Assembly: GCF_016900875.1 (NCBI RefSeq)
Contig: NZ_JAFEUM010000010.1
Coordinates: 1 to 64,000 of the forward strand
Origin: Vibrio ulleungensis
Lineage (GTDB): Bacteria > Pseudomonadota > Gammaproteobacteria > Enterobacterales > Vibrionaceae
Reading direction: 5' to 3'
DNA: 64,000 nucleotides
Of this stretch, positions 24,871-31,953 are shown piece after piece. The notes below the pieces were generated by a model, which searched no databases, was not told where the DNA came from, and saw only the letters and a list, made by a program, of their open reading frames with translations. The translations under genes were made by a program, and so were the position numbers. Position 1 is the stretch's first letter. Each line of letters opens with the position of its first letter.

Positions 24871-25866
24871 ATGCAAAAACTCGTTGTTGCAGGGATTGGC
24901 ACAGCGTTAATAACTCCAGTTGTAATGAGTGCGGAAACGATCGTCGATCCTACCGCGCATTATGAAGCTGTCATCTCCGCAGCCCTCGTCATTAGCGAAG
25001 GCGACTTGCTTTCTTTTGGCTTCAATGTTTTTGATCCAAATAAGATTCTAGGAACGGACAATCCTAATCTTGGAGGCGCTGACTCTATTGAAGCGGCGGA
25101 CCGCATCAGTAGTATCTCATTACCGACGACATTTTATGTTGGTGATGAGGAAGGCCTGTGGCTACACAGAGTGAAATTAAGAGCAGCATGGATGGGACTG
25201 AATAGAGAGATTAATTATTCTATTCTCGATGTCCCAGCCGTAGAGGAGTGGCCTAATGACTACTCTGACGACTCTGTTTTAGCAGGCTATGCCGAGTACG
25301 CTTTAGGGTATAACTTTGCCCCCAGATGGCATGTATATGGCGGTACGGGTGTGCACCTTATGTACTACCAAAATGTGTTTGATGCCAATAGCCCACTGAT
25401 TAGTGAAGTCGAAAAAGTTGGTTTGGATACGTACGCGAATACCGACACATTTGCCTGGGTAGTTGAACCCCAAATTGACTTCAATTATACCTACGAATAT
25501 CCTCTCGCTGAATTCCAGTTTAACTCCCAGTATCACTACTTCTATGGTCAGAATTTTGGTGGATCTGGAGGACAATATAGAGCAACTCCAGAAAGCTGGA
25601 CAATCAGTAATAGCGTCCAACTTAAACATCACTTACCCACATTTTTCGAGCACAAGCAAAATATCCTGTGGCGCTTTAGACGCATCGATTTAGGTGGGGA
25701 TCTCAGGCAACCGCTTGGCGCGACACATTACAACGAATATAGTGTTGGGTGGATAATCGATACCTCGCGCTACTCATCTCTTATTTACAATGTGGGCTTG
25801 GGGATCAACATCAATTATGGAAGTTCTCTGAATGGTGGCTCGATTGTGTTTTTCTACAACGAATAA
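24871..25866 (+). CDS. Putative outer-membrane beta-barrel protein
   Basis: A 331-aa protein with a signal peptide (MQKLVVAGIGTALITPVVMSA-ET). The mature part alternates aromatic and polar residues in many short strands (for example HRVKLRAAWMGL and PRWHVYGGTGVHLMYY). It resembles the family annotated as solitary outer-membrane autotransporter-like beta-barrel. No passenger domain is present. The last residues are FFYNE rather than the usual terminal F. Function is unknown. It starts 29 nt after thyA with a good AAGGATGG and ends at a terminator. Confidence 0.6.
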   Translation: MQKLVVAGIGTALITPVVMSAETIVDPTAHYEAVISAALVISEGDLLSFGFNVFDPNKILGTDNPNLGGADSIEAADRISSISLPTTFYVGDEEGLWLHRVKLRAAWMGLNREINYSILDVPAVEEWPNDYSDDSVLAGYAEYALGYNFAPRWHVYGGTGVHLMYYQNVFDANSPLISEVEKVGLDTYANTDTFAWVVEPQIDFNYTYEYPLAEFQFNSQYHYFYGQNFGGSGGQYRATPESWTISNSVQLKHHLPTFFEHKQNILWRFRRIDLGGDLRQPLGATHYNEYSVGWIIDTSRYSSLIYNVGLGININYGSSLNGGSIVFFYNE

Positions 25867-25898
25867 AAAAAACCTCGTTATAAAACGAGGTTTTATTG
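25867..25898. terminator. Bidirectional terminator between the OMP gene and nptA
   Basis: AAACCTCGTT and AACGAGGTTT form a hairpin flanked by an A-run on the left and TTTT on the right. It separates two convergent genes. Confidence 0.85.
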
Positions 25899-25919
25899 TT
25901 TTGAGCGTCTTTCTGTTGT

Positions 25920-27074
25920 TTACATGGTTGCCGCTAAAATAGCACCAGGAATGACGATGAACACACTCACAAGATAACCTGCGACCACAGACTTGTTCTT
26001 AATGGCCATATTTGAAATGTAATCGGCACCTTTAAGGGGTAGTTCTCGTAAGAATGGAATACCAAAGATGACAGCCGTTGCGGTGAGGTTGAATATTAGG
26101 TGAACAAGCGCAATCTGCAATGCAAAGGCTGCGTTTTCCCCACTGACCGCAGTAGCAGCAAGTAAAGCCGTAATACAGGTACCAATGTTTGCTCCTAGCG
26201 TGAATGGGTACACTTCACGTACCTTTAGCACACCAGAACCGACTAGTGGAACCATTAGGCTTGTTGTCGTTGACGATGATTGAACCAATACCGTAACAAC
26301 AGAACCAGACGCGATACCATGCAAAGGTCCACGACCAATAGCATTTTTAAGGATTTCACGTGCTCGCCCTACCATCAGGGTCTTCATTAATTTACCCATA
26401 GCGGTAATGGCAACGAAGATGGTCGCAATGCCTAGGAAAATAAGAACCACACCCGCTGTAATATCACTAAAATTTGTGGTTAGCGGATCTTTCACCATCG
26501 CAATAACAGGCTTGGTAAGTGGTTTAATAAAGTTGAATCCGCCCATGCTCATATCGCCCGTTGCAAGCAGCGGTGATACTAACCAATGAGATACTTTTTC
26601 GAATATGCCAAACATCATTTCCAATGGTAGGAAGATAAAGACGGCAAGAAGGTTGAAAAAGTCGTGCACCGTAGCACTAGCAAACGCTCGTTTAAACTCG
26701 GTGTTACAACGAACGTGACCTAAACTGACAAGAGTATTGGTCACTGTCGTACCAATATTTGCACCCATAACCATAGGGATAGCGACTGAAACCGGCAAAC
26801 CGCCAGCGACAAGCCCCACAATGATAGAGGTTACAGTACTTGAAGATTGAATTAATGCTGTGGCAACTAAACCAATCATTAACCCAGCAATAGGGTGAGA
26901 AGCAAACTCAAAAAGTGTCTTCGCGTGCTCACCGGTAGCGAGTTTAAAACCTCCGCCGACCATGCCTACTGAAAGAAGCAGTAGGTACAACATGACAACT
27001 AAACTAGCCCAGCGTGCCCAATTGCCCGTTTTTGTGACCGGCGTGGCCGTGGTTTCTGTGGCTTGATTTAACAT
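25920..27074 (-). CDS. nptA: Sodium-dependent phosphate transporter NptA
   Basis: A 384-aa Na/Pi-cotransporter II family protein. It carries the duplicated motif of the family: LIQSSSTVTSIIVGLVAGG in the first half and VLVQSSSTTTSLMVPLVGSG in the second. Each is followed by a GANIGT motif. About eight hydrophobic segments are visible. The N-terminal ~20 residues are hydrophilic and Thr-rich. It imports inorganic phosphate with Na+, as NptA does in V. cholerae. A strong Pho box lies 70-90 bp upstream, so it is probably part of the PhoB regulon. Confidence 0.93.
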   Translation of the reverse strand: MLNQATETTATPVTKTGNWARWASLVVMLYLLLLSVGMVGGGFKLATGEHAKTLFEFASHPIAGLMIGLVATALIQSSSTVTSIIVGLVAGGLPVSVAIPMVMGANIGTTVTNTLVSLGHVRCNTEFKRAFASATVHDFFNLLAVFIFLPLEMMFGIFEKVSHWLVSPLLATGDMSMGGFNFIKPLTKPVIAMVKDPLTTNFSDITAGVVLIFLGIATIFVAITAMGKLMKTLMVGRAREILKNAIGRGPLHGIASGSVVTVLVQSSSTTTSLMVPLVGSGVLKVREVYPFTLGANIGTCITALLAATAVSGENAAFALQIALVHLIFNLTATAVIFGIPFLRELPLKGADYISNMAIKNKSVVAGYLVSVFIVIPGAILAATM

Positions 27075-27142
27075 TGTATTCTCCGCGACCGTATAAAAGT
27101 TTGGTCAAAATGAATCATCCAGCGGAATAGTAGAGTGCTTAT

Positions 27143-27160
27143 ATTTCAGTTATATGACAG
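27143..27160 (-). promoter_or_regulatory. Pho box upstream of nptA
   Basis: Read on the minus strand, CTGTCATATAACTGAAAT matches the Pho box CTGTCATAAAKCTGTCAY well; the first direct repeat is perfect and the second conserves CTG. A further TGTCAT-like element (minus strand) lies near 27184-27192. The rest of the spacer 27075-27388 holds only the promoters of nptA and nhaR. Confidence 0.6.
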
Positions 27161-27388
27161 TTTTGAAAGATAACCTTAAATAAAGTGTCATAAAGCAAAC
27201 GTTTGGTATGGTGTTATCTTTATGATTTAAAAAGAAAAGTTATGAGAAATCACCACCTCAGTTTGATAGAAATATTTTGTCATATTTGTTAGTTATAGTT
27301 GATGCCATTCGAATGATATTTGGTTATTTATCGGAAAAAGTATATATTTCCACTCAAATAACTAGGATTCCCGAGGTATTAGCAACGG

Positions 27389-28282
27389 ATGTCACATCTT
27401 AACTATAACCACCTTTACTACTTTTGGATGGTGTGCAAGCAGGGCAGTGTTTCTAAGGCTGCTGAAGCGCTGTATTTAACACCGCAAACGGTCACCGGAC
27501 AGATAAAATTGTTGGAAGATCGCTTAAAAGGTAAGTTACTTAAAAAGAGTGGCCGCTCTGTCGAACCTACAGAGTTAGGACTGCTGGTGTTTAAATATGC
27601 GGACAAGATGTACAACTTGAGCTACGAAATGCTCGATATCATCAATTATTCCCAACGGGAGAATTGGCTGTTCGAGGTTGGCGTAGCCGATGCCCTCTCT
27701 AAACGTATCGTCAGTCAAATTCTTTCAATTGCGACAGAAAGCCAGAGCAATGTTCATATAAGATGCTTTGAATCGACACACGAGCATTTACTCGAGAAAC
27801 TATCCCAACACAAATTGGATATGATTATTTCGGACTGTCCTGTCGATGTGAGCCAAAGTAGTGGGGTGTTTAGTAAGAAGTTAGGAGAAGTCGGTATGAG
27901 CTTCTTCAGTGCTAACGAGCAAAAAGGAAATGTGTTTCCGGAAAACATCGAAAGCTACAAACTTCTATTACCAAGCTCCAATACGACAATGGGTCGTAAA
28001 GTATGGCGTTGGTTTGACAGTTTAGGCATCACGCCTAATGTACTTGGAGAATTTGATGATGTTGCCTTAATGAAGGCTTTTGCCGAAGTGCACCGCGATG
28101 CTATTTTTATTGCGCCTACACATCACCTTAATGGTCAGGCAATCGCTCAGGCTCAATTTCATCCAATAGCGAAAATTGAGGAATTGAGGGAAGAGTATCA
28201 CGTGATTTTTGCAGAGCGGATGATACAACACCCTGCGGTGAAAGCGATTTGTGAGATCCACTTCGAGCAAATGATTTCTTAG
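27389..28282 (+). CDS. nhaR: LysR-family regulator NhaR
   Basis: A 297-aa LysR-type regulator. The N-terminus MSHLNYNHLYYFWMVCKQGSVSKAAEALYLTPQTVTGQIK is characteristic of NhaR, the Na+-responsive activator of nhaA-type Na+/H+ antiporter genes. The effector-binding domain is complete. No nhaA gene is adjacent here, which is common in vibrios. hlyU follows in the same direction 110 bp later. Confidence 0.9.
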   Translation: MSHLNYNHLYYFWMVCKQGSVSKAAEALYLTPQTVTGQIKLLEDRLKGKLLKKSGRSVEPTELGLLVFKYADKMYNLSYEMLDIINYSQRENWLFEVGVADALSKRIVSQILSIATESQSNVHIRCFESTHEHLLEKLSQHKLDMIISDCPVDVSQSSGVFSKKLGEVGMSFFSANEQKGNVFPENIESYKLLLPSSNTTMGRKVWRWFDSLGITPNVLGEFDDVALMKAFAEVHRDAIFIAPTHHLNGQAIAQAQFHPIAKIEELREEYHVIFAERMIQHPAVKAICEIHFEQMIS

Positions 28283-28392
28283 CGTTTGACGAATAAGCCG
28301 CCAAGGTGCTCGTTTTACAAAGGTTTATAAAGACGTTACTATTTTGCCTGAACAAAAAGACAGGCATAGAGTGAATCAGTTGGAATTGATAA

Positions 28393-28683
28393 ATGAATAT
28401 TAGAGATATGGAGAAAAACTCGGCCAAGGCAATTACCTTGCTTAAAGCGGTAGCCAATGAGCGACGTTTACAAATTTTATGCTTGCTTTACGAGCAAGAG
28501 AGCTCGGTGACGGATTTAAGTGAACGGCTAAATTTGAGTCAATCTGCTCTGTCTCAACATCTTGCATGGTTGCGCCGAGATGAGTTAGTCGCAACGCGTA
28601 AAGAAGCGCAAACGGTGTTTTACTCGCTAAACAGTGAAGAAGTGAAGCGTCTCGTTCATCTTTTGCACGACATGTACTGTTAA
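28393..28683 (+). CDS. hlyU: HlyU, ArsR-family virulence regulator
   Basis: A 96-aa winged-helix regulator of the ArsR/SmtB fold. Hallmarks are KAVANERRLQILCLL, the recognition helix in LNLSQSALSQHLAWLRR and KEAQTVFYSL. In pathogenic vibrios HlyU relieves H-NS silencing of haemolysin and RTX toxin genes. No metal-binding CVC motif is present. Cysteines C30 and C96 correspond to the redox pair C38/C104 of V. cholerae HlyU, which is eight residues longer at its N-terminus. Linkage with nhaR is typical of vibrios. Confidence 0.88.
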   Translation: MNIRDMEKNSAKAITLLKAVANERRLQILCLLYEQESSVTDLSERLNLSQSALSQHLAWLRRDELVATRKEAQTVFYSLNSEEVKRLVHLLHDMYC

Positions 28684-28687
28684 TGAC

Positions 28688-28714
28688 ATAAGCATCGTTT
28701 AAGGCGGTGCTTTT
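28688..28714 (+). terminator. Terminator of hlyU
   Basis: AAGCATCG and CGGTGCTT form a stem with one T-G pair and are followed by TTTT. It lies 5 nt after the hlyU stop. Confidence 0.75.
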
Positions 28715-28738
28715 TTCATTTCACTGAATTTCAGATAC

Positions 28739-28768
28739 AAAAAAACCGGCCATGGCCGGTTTTTTTTA
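28739..28768. terminator. Terminator of rpsT (bidirectional form)
   Basis: AAAAAACCGGC and GCCGGTTTTTTTT surround CATG. The A-run on the left provides a U-tract for the minus-strand rpsT transcript; the T-run serves the plus strand. Confidence 0.85.
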
Positions 28769-28784
28769 GCTTATATCAAAACAA

Positions 28785-29045
28785 TTAAAGAGCTTTGATA
28801 GCCGCTGAGAAGCGAGACTTATGACGAGCAGCTTTATTCTTGTGAATAACGCCTTTAGTCGCCATGCGGTCTAGGATTGGTGCAACTGTTGCTAGTGCTG
28901 CAGTTGCTGCTTCTTTGTCGCCAGCTTCAATAGCTGCAACAGTTTTTTTCATGTAAGTGCGCATCATCGAACGACGGCTAGCGTTGTGCTGGCGACGTTT
29001 CTCAGCTTGGATAGCGCGCTTCTTAGCAGATTTACTATTTGCCAA
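28785..29045 (-). CDS. rpsT: 30S ribosomal protein S20
   Basis: An 86-aa, Lys/Arg-rich helical protein that binds 16S rRNA. The N-terminus MANSKSAKKRAIQAEKRR is diagnostic. The start codon is TTG at 29045, preceded by GGGAG at a proper distance; E. coli rpsT also starts with UUG, which is part of its autoregulation. The open frame continues five codons upstream (MGVRP), but these are not part of S20. It is divergent from murJ. Confidence 0.96.
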   Translation of the reverse strand: MANSKSAKKRAIQAEKRRQHNASRRSMMRTYMKKTVAAIEAGDKEAATAALATVAPILDRMATKGVIHKNKAARHKSRFSAAIKAL

Positions 29046-29300
29046 GGGTCTAACTCCCAAAAACTTTATTCGGTACTAATTAAGGCGGTGGAGCATGCCT
29101 GTTTACACACCGAAAGTCAAATGAATTGTGTAAAACAGAGGCAAATTCAAACAAAATATGTATTTGCAGGTTCAACACGGTTAAGATGGCGTGGATTCTA
29201 CCAGTATTCTTTTTTCATTGCTAATAAATCTGTATTGAATAGACGTCTAATTTAGGCTCTTTTTTCAGAAGCAATTTCGTGTGTATTCTAGAGGCAAATT

Positions 29301-30860
29301 TTGAGCCGTAAACTTCTCAAATCGGGGCTAATTGTCAGCAGCATGACGATGGTGTCGCGTGTACTAGGCTTGGTCCGCGATGTCGTGATCGCGAATCTAA
29401 TGGGCGCAGGGGCCAGCGCCGATGTCTTTTTCTTTGCCAACAAAATCCCTAACTTCTTACGTAGACTCTTTGCCGAAGGGGCTTTTTCTCAAGCCTTTGT
29501 TCCGGTGTTAACCGAGTACCAAGCGAAAGGTGATGAACAAAAAACGCGAGAGTTGATTGCAAAGGTCTCGGGGACATTAGGCGTTATAGTGTCTATTGTG
29601 ACGTTGCTAGGCGTGATTGGTTCAGGTGCGATTACCGCATTGTTCGGCGCAGGTTGGTTTTTAGACTGGCTCAACGATGGTCCGTCAGCACCCAAATACG
29701 AGTTAGCCAGTTTTCTTCTTAAAATTACGTTCCCGTATTTATGGTTTGTCACCTTTGTAGCCTTGTCTGGTGCAATATTGAACACCTTAGGGCGGTTTGC
29801 TGTCTCATCATTTACTCCAGTTTTTCTCAACGTGATGATTATAGGCTGCGCTTGGTTTTTGTCACCGAGGCTCGAGCAGCCAGAAGTGGGCTTAGCGATT
29901 GGTGTATTTCTGGGTGGACTGGTGCAGTTTCTTTTCCAGATCCCTTTTCTATATAAAGCGGGTGTACTGGTTCGTCCACAGTTTGGATGGTCTCACCCTG
30001 GTGTTACTAAAATCAGAAAACTGATGATCCCAGCGCTGTTTGGCGTTTCGGTGAGCCAAATTAATTTGCTGCTAGATACCTTTATAGCCAGTTTTTTAAT
30101 GACTGGCTCCATCAGTTGGCTGTACTACTCGGATCGATTGCTTGAATTTCCGCTTGGTCTATTTGGTATAGCGATCGCAACGGTCATACTTCCAGCCCTA
30201 TCTCGAAAGCATGTTGATGCTGCGCCCCAGGCGTTCGCCGCAACAATGGATTGGGGGGTGCGCATGGTCATTACTTTAGGGATGCCTGCGATGGCAGGGT
30301 TAGTGGTATTGGCTAAACCCATGCTTATGGTGCTATTTATGCGCGGCGAGTTTGGTATAAACGATGTTCAGCAAGCGTCTTATTCGCTTATTGCCTACGC
30401 CAGTGGGTTGCTTAACTTCATGCTGATTAAAGTATTGGCACCAGGGTACTATTCGCGTCAAGACACCAAAACCCCAGTAAAATACGGGATCATCGCTATG
30501 ATCACCAACATGGGCTTTAATCTTATTTTTGCCTACTTCTACAGTTATGTAGGACTGGCTATTGCGACAGCACTATCCGCTCTCGTAAATATGTTGCTGC
30601 TATATAAAGGGTTACATCAGCAGGGAGTGTATAGAATAGAGCGCTCAACCTTGTTGTTCATTGGCAAAATTTCAGTGGCTGTAGTCACTATGGTGGCGAT
30701 GTTGTTGCAAATCTCTGCCCCGTTCGACACTTGGCTTGAGATGAGTTTTGCGCAGCGAAGCACAACGCTTGCTGGGTTAATCGCTGCTGGCGGGTTAACC
30801 TTTGCCGTTACTTGCGTGATTTTGGGCCTAAGACCTCGCCATTTTAAAGCGGCGACCTAA
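29301..30860 (+). CDS. murJ: Lipid II flippase MurJ
   Basis: A 519-aa inner-membrane protein of the MOP superfamily that moves lipid II across the membrane for peptidoglycan synthesis. About 14 hydrophobic segments are visible. Family motifs are SRVLGLVRDVVIANLMGAG, FFANKIPNFLRRLFAEGAFSQAF and the ALSRKH loop. The start is TTG (MSRKLLKSG) with GAGGC upstream. The rpsT-murJ divergent pair and the following ribF-ileS-lspA order are conserved. Confidence 0.95.
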   Translation: MSRKLLKSGLIVSSMTMVSRVLGLVRDVVIANLMGAGASADVFFFANKIPNFLRRLFAEGAFSQAFVPVLTEYQAKGDEQKTRELIAKVSGTLGVIVSIVTLLGVIGSGAITALFGAGWFLDWLNDGPSAPKYELASFLLKITFPYLWFVTFVALSGAILNTLGRFAVSSFTPVFLNVMIIGCAWFLSPRLEQPEVGLAIGVFLGGLVQFLFQIPFLYKAGVLVRPQFGWSHPGVTKIRKLMIPALFGVSVSQINLLLDTFIASFLMTGSISWLYYSDRLLEFPLGLFGIAIATVILPALSRKHVDAAPQAFAATMDWGVRMVITLGMPAMAGLVVLAKPMLMVLFMRGEFGINDVQQASYSLIAYASGLLNFMLIKVLAPGYYSRQDTKTPVKYGIIAMITNMGFNLIFAYFYSYVGLAIATALSALVNMLLLYKGLHQQGVYRIERSTLLFIGKISVAVVTMVAMLLQISAPFDTWLEMSFAQRSTTLAGLIAAGGLTFAVTCVILGLRPRHFKAAT

Positions 30861-30946
30861 ATGGGCAACTTCTGCTCTGGCGTAGTAGTGAACGAATGTT
30901 ATATAATTCGCCAGTTTTACTAATTGATAGATTTTAAGCCGACTAA

Positions 30947-31885
30947 ATGGAACTTATCCGCGGTATTCACAATGTTAAACCACAGCATCATGGCTGTGTG
31001 TTAACCATAGGCAATTTTGATGGTGTGCATTTAGGGCACCAATCAGTTTTGGACAAACTCTCAAATAAAGCGAGTGAGCTAATGTTGCCTACCGTTGTGA
31101 TGACGTTTGAGCCACAGCCTATGGAGCTATTTCTAAAAGAAAAGGCTCCCGCTCGGCTCACTCGATTACGGGATAAGTTTGTACAACTCGATAAGCTAAA
31201 TATCGATAGATTGCTGTGTATCAACTTCACTCAAGACTTTGCTCAATGGGAAGCGAACCGCTTTATCCAGGAGCTATTGGTTGAAAAGCTAGGCGTGAAG
31301 TATTTAGTCGTTGGTGATGACTTCTGTTTTGGTCGCCATCGTAAGGGCAACTTTGAGATGCTTAAAAAAGCCGGCGATGAGTTTGGCTTTGAGGTCGTCA
31401 ATACGCAGAGTTTTGTGCTAGAGCAGACGCGAGTGAGTAGTACCTATATTCGCCAAGCGCTGTCCAACGATCAATTGTCGACGGCTCAGCAATTGCTTGG
31501 GCGCCCATACAGCATCAGTGGGCGCGTGTCTCATGGCAGAAAGCTCGGGCGTACCATTGGCTTTCCTACGGCAAACTTACCTTTAAAGCGCAACGTAAGC
31601 CCAGTCAGTGGTGTATACGTGGTGCAAGCTATCGACTTAGATGGCAATAATGTAGGTGGCGTGGCGAATATTGGCAACCGCCCGACGGTAAATGGTGTCA
31701 GACAGCAGTTAGAAGTGCACCTATTCGATTACTCTGGTAATTTATACGGTAGACAGCTAGAAATTGCGTTGCTGCACAAGCTGCGTGATGAAATTAAGTT
31801 TGAGTCTTTTGATGCACTCAAGCAACAAATAGAATTAGATGCGTCTTCGGCACGAATGTGGCTGAAGGCACAACAGGATTTATAG
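30947..31885 (+). CDS. ribF: Bifunctional riboflavin kinase / FAD synthetase RibF
   Basis: A 312-aa enzyme that makes FMN from riboflavin and then FAD. The N-terminal nucleotidyltransferase domain has the HxGH-type motif in IGNFDGVHLGHQSVL and VVGDDFCFGRHRKG. The C-terminal riboflavin-kinase domain has GRTIGFPTANLPL and GVANIGNRPTV. It lies upstream of ileS with a 68-bp spacing, the usual ribF-ileS-lspA operon. Confidence 0.96.
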   Translation: MELIRGIHNVKPQHHGCVLTIGNFDGVHLGHQSVLDKLSNKASELMLPTVVMTFEPQPMELFLKEKAPARLTRLRDKFVQLDKLNIDRLLCINFTQDFAQWEANRFIQELLVEKLGVKYLVVGDDFCFGRHRKGNFEMLKKAGDEFGFEVVNTQSFVLEQTRVSSTYIRQALSNDQLSTAQQLLGRPYSISGRVSHGRKLGRTIGFPTANLPLKRNVSPVSGVYVVQAIDLDGNNVGGVANIGNRPTVNGVRQQLEVHLFDYSGNLYGRQLEIALLHKLRDEIKFESFDALKQQIELDASSARMWLKAQQDL

Positions 31886-31953
31886 TTAAGCGGTGGCTTT
31901 TCTATAAGGTAATAATGTCAAAATCCACCCATAATGAACGGAAAATAGAATCG

